Below, one piece after another: positions 22,675 to 33,244 of a DNA stretch of 64,000 nucleotides (position 1 is the first letter of the stretch; every line of letters begins with the position of its first letter). The translations under genes were made by a program, and so were the position numbers. The notes beneath the pieces were generated by a model, which had not been told where the DNA came from, ran no database searches, and was given only the letters and a program-made list of their open reading frames with translations. Where the stretch lies: assembly GCA_032716605.1 (NCBI GenBank), contig CM064545.1, positions 10,447,479 to 10,511,478 on the forward strand, in the 5' to 3' direction. The DNA comes from Paralithodes platypus. Taxonomy: Eukaryota > Arthropoda > Malacostraca > Decapoda > Lithodidae.

Positions 22675-25600
22675 GTGAGCATCATGTCTTATACCGGATC
22701 AGAGGAGAATGGAGACACAGTATGTAATGTCGAAACTGAGGAACAGCAGTATGATGATATGGTTAATCAGGTGAACTGTGAGGAGGATGCTAGGATATTT
22801 TTGCAATGGCCTGTTACTGCCGAGCGGTTGGAGGGTATGGAGCGGTACGGTCTTCAATGCCTGGCCACAGCTATCGTTCATGCGGGTACTAGCGGCATGA
22901 CCAGGGATAACTTGATAACGTGTGTACTGGGCAGGGTGACTGGTGAGCGAGATGGGTTGAGTGCTCAGAGCCCTTCGGCCATGCTTCCCCTACACTCGAC
23001 TCCCAGCCATCCCAGTAGTTTGCCGACCCCGGGTACGCTTCCACAGTTGGGTGGTGACTGGCAGGGTGGGTTGCCCCTGGGGGTACCACCGGTAATTTCA
23101 AACATTGTAGCACCTTCACCACCTCAAGGGTTATCTCCAGAATTATTGTTTAAGCTCGAATTAGCTAAGCTTCAGCAGCAACAAAGGGCATGTGAGCTCC
23201 AGCAGCAAATAGAATTAGCCAAGATAGAAGAGAGAAAAACTATCAGTCAGCAGTCTCAGCACATAGAGCTAGCAAAAATCCAAGTGGATTTAGAGTCGAC
23301 TAGGTACTGTGCCGACATGGACGTAGAGAAGTCGCGAGTAGAGGCAACGGGACAGCGACTTGGGGCTGGTAACCGTGTTCATGAGCAGTCTCTCTCGCAC
23401 TTATTGAAACTGGTTCCGGTGTTTGATGAGATTGGTGTAACAGAATTTTTCACACGCTTTGAGAAGAAGTGCCAGGAACACCAGTGGCCAGAGAATAAAT
23501 GGGCAGCACTTGTATCCTCTAGATTAATAGGCAAGGGTCTTAAAGCCTACGATGTGTTACCTTTGGAGTCATGTATTGTGTATGAGGATCTCAAGGAGGC
23601 TGTCCTGAGGGCTTACGAACTGCAACCAGAAACGTACTGTTTGAAGTTCCGGGGTGTAACTAAGGGAAGAGATAGCACCTTTTTGGAACACGCCCGGGAC
23701 TTGTCCGATGCTATGGAGAACTGGCTCCGATCTGAGAAGGTCACAACATTTGATGAAATTAAGCAGTTAATGATGTTGGAGCAGTTCTTTAAGAGCACGG
23801 GCGGTGATCTAACTTTGAACTTGAAGGAGAAAAACCCAAGAACTCTAGTCGAAGCAGCAGAAATGGCTGATCGACGGCTGTCGTTGATTCGGGGTTGCGG
23901 GTCCTCACAGAAGTACGATGTAAGTGCTAGGGACCATTATCCTCCCCCTCCCCGTAGAAATGACACATTTAAACAGAAGAGCCATGAAACTAAAACTGAA
24001 TCCAAACCTTACACCACACCGTATGTGAAAAGTCAGGGGCCTTTTACATCACAGTATAAGCCGAAACCGAAATTTATGTGTTTTAGTTGCCACCAGGAGG
24101 GTCATAAGGCAAATGAGTGCCCTAGTCGACCTCCTCCGGCAGCCGTGTCTTTTGCTCACGGCATTGGAGTGTTCAAGAGGACATCGGAGTTTGTTAGAGG
24201 CATTTCTTCCGAGGTAAATACACTGCCAGTGCAGAAGGATCCGCAAGGCTTATTCCCTGTCCGTGATGCCTTTAGTGACCACAGGGGACTCGGTTGTGTG
24301 GAGTGGGGGGGTAGAAGACATGAGGTGAGAATTTTGGGTGACACTGGGGCATCGCAAACACTGTTGAGAAATTTCACTGGTAAACCTGTCAATACGGCAC
24401 GGGTGGTTGTGGTTCAGGGAGTTAATGCGACAAGGTCATACCCGCTTGTAAGAATGAAGGTGGAAGTTGATGGTGTGACTCGGGACCTGGATGTAGGAAT
24501 TGTGGAGAAGTTACCTGTTGGGGGCGTCGACCTCCTTCTTGGCAACGACTTTGCGGGACCTACTTCTGAGGCTCCACCCTTGGTCGTTGCCGAGAAGCCG
24601 GCCGACGTGAGTAGGGAGGAGCAGGAGTGGGTTGAGAAGTGTCCGGTGCAGCCTATGGCGTGTGTTGTCACCGGAGATCCTGCATCCAAGGAGTCACATT
24701 CTGGTCAACAATCTTTAGATCAGTGGAGGAAGTGTACCGAGAAGGGGTTGAAAGTTGATGCGGTTGAGAGTTTAGTGTCAACGGACCTTCTCGGGGACTC
24801 GAGAACCAAATTAGGACCAAATATCGAGTCTGAAGAAGACCCAGTAACTGTTGTGGAAAAGGCAGAGGATGGGCTTAAAAAGACGAAAGAGTTGAAGGAG
24901 GACAGTGATGCACAGTCGGGAGATGTAGCAACAAGGTACCCTGATGCGTACCCTATGAGAAATGGGTCGGCGAAGACGGTGGTCCGAAGCTTGCTAGTGT
25001 ATTTTTCCCGGTATGGTTACCCGCAGGGGATTCAGTCAGTCCGGGGACCCAACTTCACTTCTAGCCTCTTTGTTCAAGCAATGCCGCAGCACGGGATTGT
25101 TGGGGTTGTGTCATCTGCGTATCATCCGGAGAGCCAGGGTGTGTTAGAGCGATGGCACTCAGCCTTGAAATCTGTGCTTCGTTGTTGTTGCTTTGAGAGT
25201 GGGAGGGATTGGGATCTTGGCCTGCCATGTGTTTTGTTTGCTGTGTGGGAGGTACCTGGGGAGAGTTTGGGATTCAGCCCTAATGAACTCGTCTTTGGAC
25301 ACCGTGTCAGAGGGCCTCTCCATATGGTTGAAGAAGTATGGGAGGGCACAGAAAAACCTTGTTCTATGCTCAAGTGTGTCCTCAATAGTCGAGAACGGAT
25401 GTTGCGCAGTCTGGAGTTGGCTGGCCGTAATTTGACTAGCTCTCAGGCCCTCAGGAAGGACAGGTACGACCTCAAGGTTGAACTCGGGGAGTTTCACGTG
25501 GGTCAGGAGGTGTTGATTCTACTGCCCCTTGTAGGTCACCCCTTATCCGCGAAGTACGCTGGTCCTTATAGGGTGGTGAAGGAGCTATCGGACCTGGTTT

Positions 25601-26262
25601 ACTTGGTAGCCACTCCAGACAGACGGAAGCGCAATCAGTTATGTCATGTTAATCCCGTGAAGGAGTATGGGAGGCACCCCCTTGAGCCTCTCACTGTGCC
25701 TGTGATGACGTTTAGCAGTCAAGGTGGAGAAGGAGAACGGGACAGTCAAGCTCAGGTGGAGGATAACTGGAAGGATAAGAAGTTCAAATGGGCGCCTGAG
25801 TGTGAGAAGGTGTTTAGGGAAGTAAAACACCTGTTGTGCACTCACCCGATCCTCAGGGCCCCTGACTTTAGCCTACCTTTCCAACTAGCAACGGAGGCTA
25901 GTGGTGTGTGGGCTGGTGCCGTCCTTGTGGAAAAGGACGATGATGGGCTGGAGCATCCTGTTAGTTTCTGCTCGGAGAAGTACAATTCTGCCCAGGGGAG
26001 CTGCTCTGTTGTCGAGGAGGAGCTGCTGGCGGTTGTACTTGCTCTGAGGCATTTCGAGGTCTGTGTTCCAGCCTATGGTCCGGTCGTTGTAGTTTACCTA
26101 GATCATCACCCTCTCAAGTTCTTGGACCAGTTTCACAATCGGAATATGAGGCTGACCAGGAGGTCACTAAGGTTATTGGTATATAACCTGGACATACGCC
26201 ATATTGCCGGTTGTGACAACGTGGTTGCAGATGGTCGTTCAAGGGTATATGATCCTGGGTAG
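22675..26262 (+). CDS. Gypsy-A polyprotein: Gag, protease, integrase, RNase H (no RT)
   Basis: One uninterrupted 1195-codon ORF. In order: Gag with a Gln/Glu-rich helical stretch (about 160-225) and capsid-like region (235-420); CCHC zinc knuckle at 469-482 (CFSCHQEGHKANEC); protease with DTGA at 556-559; then integrase core without any RT between (DVATRYP with Asp750, QSVRGPNF with Val789 where the second catalytic Asp belongs, SQGVLER with Glu825, 35 residues between the last two); GPY module at 963; then RNase H (TEAS with Glu1074 instead of the first Asp, Glu1116, Asp1143, Asp1186). Normal Gypsy order is PR-RT-RH-IN. Gypsy-B has the same order and the same two substitutions. The protein could still build particles, but reverse transcription must come from elsewhere. 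The start at 22675 or 22684 is about 200 bases after the LTR. Confidence 0.9.
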   Translation: MSIMSYTGSEENGDTVCNVETEEQQYDDMVNQVNCEEDARIFLQWPVTAERLEGMERYGLQCLATAIVHAGTSGMTRDNLITCVLGRVTGERDGLSAQSPSAMLPLHSTPSHPSSLPTPGTLPQLGGDWQGGLPLGVPPVISNIVAPSPPQGLSPELLFKLELAKLQQQQRACELQQQIELAKIEERKTISQQSQHIELAKIQVDLESTRYCADMDVEKSRVEATGQRLGAGNRVHEQSLSHLLKLVPVFDEIGVTEFFTRFEKKCQEHQWPENKWAALVSSRLIGKGLKAYDVLPLESCIVYEDLKEAVLRAYELQPETYCLKFRGVTKGRDSTFLEHARDLSDAMENWLRSEKVTTFDEIKQLMMLEQFFKSTGGDLTLNLKEKNPRTLVEAAEMADRRLSLIRGCGSSQKYDVSARDHYPPPPRRNDTFKQKSHETKTESKPYTTPYVKSQGPFTSQYKPKPKFMCFSCHQEGHKANECPSRPPPAAVSFAHGIGVFKRTSEFVRGISSEVNTLPVQKDPQGLFPVRDAFSDHRGLGCVEWGGRRHEVRILGDTGASQTLLRNFTGKPVNTARVVVVQGVNATRSYPLVRMKVEVDGVTRDLDVGIVEKLPVGGVDLLLGNDFAGPTSEAPPLVVAEKPADVSREEQEWVEKCPVQPMACVVTGDPASKESHSGQQSLDQWRKCTEKGLKVDAVESLVSTDLLGDSRTKLGPNIESEEDPVTVVEKAEDGLKKTKELKEDSDAQSGDVATRYPDAYPMRNGSAKTVVRSLLVYFSRYGYPQGIQSVRGPNFTSSLFVQAMPQHGIVGVVSSAYHPESQGVLERWHSALKSVLRCCCFESGRDWDLGLPCVLFAVWEVPGESLGFSPNELVFGHRVRGPLHMVEEVWEGTEKPCSMLKCVLNSRERMLRSLELAGRNLTSSQALRKDRYDLKVELGEFHVGQEVLILLPLVGHPLSAKYAGPYRVVKELSDLVYLVATPDRRKRNQLCHVNPVKEYGRHPLEPLTVPVMTFSSQGGEGERDSQAQVEDNWKDKKFKWAPECEKVFREVKHLLCTHPILRAPDFSLPFQLATEASGVWAGAVLVEKDDDGLEHPVSFCSEKYNSAQGSCSVVEEELLAVVLALRHFEVCVPAYGPVVVVYLDHHPLKFLDQFHNRNMRLTRRSLRLLVYNLDIRHIAGCDNVVADGRSRVYDPG

Positions 26263-27029
26263 ATTGACACATGGGTAGCCTCCTGCTTTAGTTTGAATAG
26301 TATTTTGCGCTTGGTGCTTGTCGGCTCGCGGTTGTAGCCCAGCGTATTGGGTCGTAAAGCAGGAGTTGAGCGTTTGGTATAGAAGAAAAAACTAGGCTTG
26401 CTCCTATAGTGCAGCCGAAATAAACAAATTATAAACATAAAAATCAAATAAAAACTCTTTCTTTGATAGTTGAATTTTTTTAGTATGTTATAGCAGTAAT
26501 TCTGAGTTGCACTCCTCTCATAATGCTGGGCTAGAGAAGCTCGCTCTTGAGGAGCATAACTACATATAATTTAACCTATGGTGTTGGGGAGGGTTACAAT
26601 TTTGAAAAATGTTTTGTTGAAGAACTATGCCAGATATTTTACTGCCGCTGGGTGATGGGAAGTGGAGATATAGCATGGGTTCTAACCATCAGATTTGTGT
26701 GAGCCTTGGGGCCTCTGAAAAAAATCTTGGGGGGGGGGGTGACGTTAACCACTCCGTTAGATCCGCATGGCTTGTCCTACAGTGACTCGCTAGGATCGCC
26801 AGGGCAGTGGATGGGGCTACAGTTTATGTATTAGAGTGTGCTTTATTTCATATGAAAGCTCGTGTCATGGGCAGTCCAGAAAGGCTCTTTGTTTTCACCC
26901 ATGTCAAGGCTTTATATGTTTAATTGTAAAGTATATGTTTTATCATTAACTAGTAATGATGGGATCTGGGAGAGAGAGAGAGAGTAGAACAGAGTGAGAG
27001 GGAGCCCGTAGTGTTTTTGTCCCGCTCGA

Positions 27030-27037
27030 TGACGTCA
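27030..27037 (+). promoter_or_regulatory. CRE-like site in LTR
   Basis: Perfect TGACGTCA, the CREB/ATF consensus, upstream of the LTR TATA box. It is also intact in one Gypsy-B LTR (near 48603) and changed by one base in the other two LTRs. Function is inferred. Confidence 0.45.
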
Positions 27038-27868
27038 CGGCTGGCTGCCTCGTGGGGGTTGGTTGAGAGAGGTCCTTCCCATGCTGTTAGCTCCCTTGCT
27101 AGTGGCTAGAGGACTCGTAACCGCTTTTTTCCCACGCGGCTCGAGCTAGTGCGAGTATATATACAGTTCCTCGCCACTCTCTCCCTCAGATCTGGTTTCT
27201 AGAACGCATTCATCTTTTTTTCCTTGCTATCTGTCCCCGCTTCGCACCTGAGAATCTTTTCCTCTGCCTATCTCTCTCATTTTCCATATCTTTCACCACC
27301 TTTTTATTAACATTATATCCCATCTGGTTAACTCTGCAAAATCAGCTTCATGCTGGCCAGTTGTATTGTGCGTTAAGGTCTGATATAACCCATGTATGTT
27401 AGTGTTAAGATAAGTTGATCACGAAGCATTGGTTGGCTTTCATATTGCCGCTTCCTATGATTATTAGTGTTCTGCTGGATTAGATAATGCTAGACTAGGA
27501 GTCTGATATTATAAGGTATTGTTTCCTATGAGTGCTGGCTTTAGTTAAAAGCTGCACGACATACCTGAGAACTGGAGTTGATTGAGTAAATTCTAGTCTG
27601 TGTGCCATTGAGAGTAGAGCATGCACGAATGAGGGCTTTTTGCCTATACCATTCTGTCCTGTTCTAAGCTCGTTGTTTGTCTTTGAGGTACGCCAGGAGA
27701 ACGCTTAATACTTCGGTATTAAGGTTTCTCAAGAGAGCTACCCTTCATTATAACGTAATATTTGACACACAGACTTGAGATTTGCACTAGGCTATGTGGC
27801 ATGCCATGCGCACCAGTATCTCGTATCATTGACTCTAGCTAGACTTTATCAGTCACAGTAGACATTAA

Positions 27869-28341
27869 CACCTTACGAGCGGCCTATGCGGTTTATTATA
27901 TGTACCGCACAGCGGGGTGTTTTTAGCCAAAATAGGGCTGTTTACGTGATCATTTTCATGCCTAAATAAGACCCAGAACGTAAAACAAGTACCTATCCCT
28001 GAAAGGGCATAAACAGAGCTTTCGAATGACACCATAACGATCCTTGTATGATGGATAGTTTTCTTGCAATAACCGTGCAACGCGAGTGCAAAAAGCAGGT
28101 AATTCGGTACTTTCGGTACATAATTGAGTATGTAGCGAGTGAGAGAGGGAGGAGGGAGCTGTTTGTGTCAGTAGGTTCGCCGCGGTGGTCTGCAGTCATA
28201 CGCTCGCTAGTCTCCTGCCACCACTTGTCTCTCTCTCTCTCTCTCAGCCACATTACGTGCTGAAATTGCCACTCGACCTATGTCGAGCGCCGCCACATAG
28301 TCCAGCTTTTTTTAACTCGACTTATGTTGCTCTAATTAAGG
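27869..28341 (+). mobile_element. TTAA MITE family 3, copy a
   Basis: 473 bp flanked by TTAA (27865-27868 and 28342-28345) and absent from the sister LTR. Left end CACCTTACGAGCGGCC; the right end is degraded here. Other copies are at 36987-37466 (inverted) and 40213-40691. Confidence 0.92.
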
Positions 28342-28994
28342 TTAAGTATATTAACCTAATTACTCTTTTTATGCATACCCATTACACAAGCATTTCGCAG
28401 CCTAGTTTGATGTATGGAGACACAAACGACTTAGGCTCTTTTTGTTGATAGGAATACTGTATTGTCGTGGCGATTATTATTGTTGTAGTGTTTAGATATT
28501 CTTGGCTCCGACGGCATTATGTATTCTGCCTTTTTGTGTGCATAGCCTGCACGAGCATTGTTCCGCTGCCTGCCTTTTTGGGTTCCATTTCCGATACGAG
28601 CATCTTTATAGCATCTAACATTTAAAGAAGATTCCTTGTTAGTGTTGAAGGACTTTAGTGCACTTTCTTTCATGCAGGAGTGCCTGACATTTATTGATTA
28701 AAGTAACGTAAGCTGTAACTTCTCTTACCACCTTACTTTGCATACCATAACCAAGCACCTTCGGTTATAGGTAGTAATAGGCTGTTTTCACATAACATTA
28801 AGCCTAGAGTAGACGCACATTTATTGAGAGTTTGATAGCCTATTATTGCATATAGAACTCTGTAGAGTATTTGTGTTCTTTGTTCACTGGGAATATACAT
28901 CAGAGGTTGGATCTAGCGCTTTCCGTTGTAGCATTTATGCCATTACTAGTCCAATGAATAAGAGCCCTGATATATTTGAACCCCAGTCGTAACA

Positions 28995-30350
28995 CAAGCG
29001 ACACTATTTACAACTCAAGAGACCCATCGCCAACGTAATGAGATGATGCACGATTTATGCACGTCATGATACGACAATGAACAAAAGAGGCTATCGTGTT
29101 GGGTCACCGATGAAAATCGTACAAGTGAGAAAGGGGCTTAATAAAATATCAACAGCTGGACTCAATTGTTTTTGTGTATGAGCAATCCCAACTAAAACAG
29201 TCCTTATGACACCTTTACATTTACGTTGGTTATCATTAGAGGATTCTATGCAATATTGGACAGACGTGAAATAGTAAAGGGTTTAACCCCTTCAGTATCG
29301 GTGACGTCCTTTTCAGATATTCTGGCAACTGTTAGACGAATTTGTTCAGCTTAGGAAGGGCTACTACCTATATCAAACTTAAGACTATCTCATTTAATCC
29401 TTTTAGCTACCATATATCTTTCTTAAGCTTGATAAAATTGTCTAAATATAGTTAAAGTCGAGAAAAAGACGTTCCCGGTAATGAAAGGGTTAATTGTACC
29501 TGTCGTACATTAGTTCTAACACCTTTAGTCCTACTCATCCATTCCGTGTATTCTGGCAATCACTGGACGAATCTGTTAAGATATACAGTATATGTTGTTT
29601 TCTGGCTAACTCTAGACCATGTACTTCAGTTTGTAACGAGCTCTCGCATCAGAGGAGTAATTTATATATTCATTAAACCCCACAGCTATTTTTCTGAACT
29701 GCATAAAATAGCCTAAGTCTAGCCGGACTAAAATATATAAAATGCTAAAGAAATATTTACTTATGGAACTATGTGTATTATCTATATGATATATTCTGGC
29801 ATATATAAGACGAGTTTACGTAATTTGAGAATGGTACCTAGGGTCTTTCCTAAGTTACATCAAGATGTCTTATAAAAGCCGTATTATACAACAAACAAAC
29901 CCCGACCCACTATTTGTGTATCCGCCTCCATCATCAAGTTTATCCAAATATTTAGTTTGGAGGAAACTTGAGGACGTAAAAGTTGGCTTCACGCATGATT
30001 AAATCCAGTTGGATTTTTAGACGCCGTTGATTAGGGAGCGATGTTATAGAGATCTTTGAGAGAGTTACGTGGAAGATGTTGTTGATTTTCTAAGATTTAC
30101 TTTGGCTCGCATGACATGCACTGAATACTTAAAACTATTACCAGGGACTTTATATATCAAACACAATAACTATTTAAGTTTTTTGGCTGGTAGGATAACG
30201 TCCAGTATATATATTATGTATTAGTTCATTATTAATTATACACTTGAAAATGTAAACATTATGGTTTATTGGTAGAGTACACTGATGATTTTCTTTAATT
30301 TATAGTATCATAACCTGCCGACTATGCACTGTTCTGATGTTGTAATACTT
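28995..30350. other. No gene seen apart from a TTAA element
   Basis: AT-rich. A segment near 29545-29580 resembles 29318-29350 inside TTAA element 4, suggesting a diverged partial second copy. Otherwise nothing recognisable. Confidence 0.45.
29287..29489. mobile_element. Non-autonomous TTAA element 4 (short MITE)
   Basis: 203 bp between TTAA at 29283-29286 and 29490-29493. Inverted ends are CCCCTTCAGTATCGGTGACG on the left and CCCTTTCATTACCGGGAACG when the right end is reversed, continuing to a shared GTC-CTTTTTC region. Confidence 0.78.
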
Positions 30351-30748
30351 GTTGTTGTTGTTCCCCAGGCTGTCTGGCCGAACAGCCCCAAGGTCCCGAG
30401 CAAGGCCAAGGCCATAAACAAGCGCCCCCATGAAACCCTCCCTGCTTACCACTAACAAAGCCCGGGTGACCGAAGCCACTCCAAGGCAGGGAGCTGAGGG
30501 GGGTGCGGAAACGCCCGGGAAACCAAAGCCCCACCCAGGCCCTGTGCCCCTCAGCATTTATGAAAGGAAAGTTGAGGGGCAAGGGAAAAATTACGCTTTG
30601 GCTCCCAATCTGCCAACCTCTAGGTTGGCAGTAGGGAGGTCAATCCACGGAAGAGACTCCATCACTTGAGATCTAGAAAATATATAAGTAAAAGGAACAG
30701 TCAGAGTAACCTATGGGTATGGCAGAGATCGCTCAGCTCTCACTCTGA
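30351..30748 (-). repeat. SINE-like repeat, second copy
   Basis: Inverted copy of 12873-13268 with its (GTT)n tail at 30351-30361. It is followed upstream (in element sense) by a 20-base poly(G) tract at about 30829-30848. Confidence 0.75.
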
Positions 30749-30976
30749 TAGACCAGCCCATCACCACATGACTGGAACCCAATCCTCTCAGCATCAACTA
30801 GGAAAGGCCCTAGAAAGCTGCCTTTGGCGGGGGGGGGGGGGGGGGGGATAGCTCCCCTATTTCAACTCCTTTCGGGGTTGGGCACCCGCAGTGTAATACT
30901 TGTTATCATACTTGCCTATAATTACCAGTGAATATCAAAATAATTATAAACATATTTGTATATGTATATTTTTCTA

Positions 30977-31203
30977 CTATAGAAAGACATAATGCAACTA
31001 TAGAGAGACAATGCAACTATAGAGAGACATAATGCAACTATAGAGAGACAATGCAACTATAGAGAGACATAATGCAACTATAGAGAGACATAATGCAACT
31101 ATAGAGAGACATAATGCAACTATAGAGAGACATAATGCAACTATAGAGAGACATAATGCAACTATAGAGAGACATAATGCAACTATAGAGAGATATAAAA
31201 CAA
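30977..31203. repeat. Minisatellite, 21/19 bp x 11
   Basis: Eleven units beginning CTATAGAGAGACA. Nine steps are 21 or 19 bases: an early alternation of 21 and 19, then a uniform run of 21. The Ser-Leu-Tyr-Ser-Cys-Ile frame on the minus strand is only its translation. Confidence 0.95.
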
Positions 31204-31391
31204 TCTTGCATTAAGAGCACTACCACAAATTCATACAAAGTACATAATTAAATAATTAAATAATTCATTATTACCTGTACCGTTACTTTCAAATACTAAT
31301 GTTATTGTAACGCAGTGGCTGATAATGTGAGTACATAACATATATACAGGTCTGGAATATTGTATATAATCAAAAGGGTAATAAATACAGT

Positions 31392-31545
31392 ATATATATA
31401 TATATATATATATACAGTATATACCTGTATATATATATATTATTATTTTTTTTTTTTTTTTTTTAATATTAGTTTAACCAGACCACTGAGCTCCATTAAG
31501 GAACTCTCACAGGGCTGGCCCGAATGATTCGATCAAGATATATAA
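31392..31545. repeat. (TA)n, poly(T) and a repeat fragment
   Basis: (TA)n at about 31395-31440 and T19 at 31446-31464, then a segment with CAGGGCTGGCCCGAATGATT. The wording GGGC-GG-CCGAA-GAT recurs near 32505-32522, so both may be remnants of one repeat family. Confidence 0.6.
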
Positions 31546-31554
31546 CTAAACGGT

Positions 31555-32376
31555 GTGTTTGTTAGCAACGATTTGAAACCTAGAAAACAGTGTATAAGCG
31601 TACGTAACAAGGCAAACAGGATTCTAGGGTTCATCTCAAGGAGTGTGAGTAACAGAACTGCCGATGTTATCTTGAAACTTTACTTGTCATTAGTGAGACC
31701 TCATATGGATTATGCTGTCCAATTTTGGTGTCCTTATTACAGAATGGACATAGATTCGTTGGAGTGAGTACAACGAAGAATGACAAAAATGATTCATAAT
31801 ATTAGAAATCTACCATATGAAGAAAGGTTGAAAACATTAGGCTTACATTCGTTAGAAAGACGCAGAGTTAGAGGGGATATGATAGAAGTGTTCAAGTGGG
31901 TTAGTGGGACAAATATAGTGTTCAAGTGGGTTAGTGGGACAAATAAAGGAGACATGAAAAATGTACTGAAGCTCAGTGATAGCGAAAGAACTCCAACAAA
32001 TGGTTTCAAATTAGATAAATTTCGTTTCAGAAAAGATATAGGCAAATATTGGTTTGGTAAAAGAGTTGTAGATGGGTGGAATAGGCTACCGAGTGATATA
32101 GTGGGATCAAGAACGATAGGGAGCTTTAAGATATAATTAGATAGGCATATGGACGAGATGGGTTGGGTGTGAGGGGGATCTACCAGGTGTGGGCCAATCG
32201 GCGTTGAGCAGACCCCGTAATCTTGTGTTAATCTCTGACCGTTTTGGTGGGGTCAGTACTCAAGGTATTAGTGAGTTGGGCCTAGTAATTGGGGTTGGTT
32301 GTGACAGGGATCTGCCTTGTATGGGCCGATCGGCTTTTTGCAGACTCCCATTTTCTTATGTTCTTATGTTCTTATG
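31555..32376 (+). pseudogene. CR1 LINE fragment (ORF2 C-terminus and 3' end)
   Basis: Encodes the end of a CR1-type RT (SLVRPHMDYAVQFW, LERRRVRGDMIEVF, GWNRLPSDIVG) and ends in tandem TTCTTATG units (about 32353-32376), the octamer tail usual for CR1. It is a 5'-truncated relative of the long copy at 33.7-40.95 kb. A single stop interrupts the frame at 31765-31767, and a 30-bp in-frame duplication (31888-31917 and 31918-31947) repeats FKWVSGTN. Confidence 0.88.
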
Positions 32377-32379
32377 TAA

Positions 32380-32938
32380 ACGAGTCAAGATAGAGAGGAA
32401 AGGGCAGTAGGGAAACAAATCGAGGAAGGTGAAGACACGCAGACATTTCTCGCTATTTCACCTGTTCAGCCAGACCACATGCGCTCCACATCAGAGCTAT
32501 TATAGGGCAGGGCCGAAGGATGAGGCAAGAACTGCTACACCGCAGCACCAACCAAGAAGTGATCAGGGCGAAGAATGAGAGATCAGGTCGAAGGTAGAAA
32601 AAATCACATCGAGAAGCAAAAAATGCACTACCGAAGGGAATCAAGTCAGTCCGGCCACATCAGCAACCGAAGAGACAAATCAGGTCAGGAGTCTGCTACC
32701 TAGCCAGGCCAGGGAGACATGAGATATAGGCTGCCCGAGGACAGCCGATTAGGACAGAATAAGAATAGAAGGGGAAAAACGTAGAATGAGGAATGCAAAA
32801 CTACTCAAAATTAGTCAAGCTGAGGAAAAAGCTGGAGGGGAGATAGGGAGGGAAATACTGTAACCACAACCATCCCCCATCAAGCTCCAGTCGCCGGCCC
32901 CGAAGCCCCCCAACCGCGTCAAGGAGAGTAGTACTAGG

Positions 32939-33009
<71 letters not shown>

Positions 33010-33165
33010 CGCAGACTCGTCTTTCACGTCGGTTAACTCTTCACCTTCAGGCTGAAGCCATCAAAGACCACTATCTCACCCCTAACCACCCCCACCTCAC
33101 ACGCCACGAGTTAGAGAAACACACCACCATATTATATATATATATATATATATATACAGTATATG

Positions 33166-33244
<79 letters not shown>

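Larger units (their letters stand above)
19873..28994 (+). mobile_element. Gypsy-A: LTR retrotransposon with rearranged pol
   Basis: Two LTRs (19873-22466 and 26610-28994), both starting TGTTTTG and ending GTAACA, flank a 4.1 kb interior. Once the TTAA insertions (one per LTR) are removed each LTR is 1908 bp, and they read nearly identically, so the insertion is fairly young. A primer site TGGCGACC starts two bases after the 5' LTR, and a GGGGAGGG purine run lies 16 bases before the 3' LTR. No target duplication is visible (AAAAA on the left, CAAGC on the right). The single ORF lacks RT and has integrase before RNase H, so the element is non-autonomous. Confidence 0.88.
26610..28994 (+). repeat. 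Gypsy-A 3' LTR
   Basis: 2385 bp with a 473-bp TTAA MITE at 27869-28341. It starts TGTTTTG and ends GTAACA, preceded by the purine run at 26585-26593. Confidence 0.88.

Noticed and set aside
31038..31238. Repetitive Ser-Leu-Tyr-Ser-Cys-Ile peptide
   Set aside because: Pure translation of the 21-bp minisatellite.
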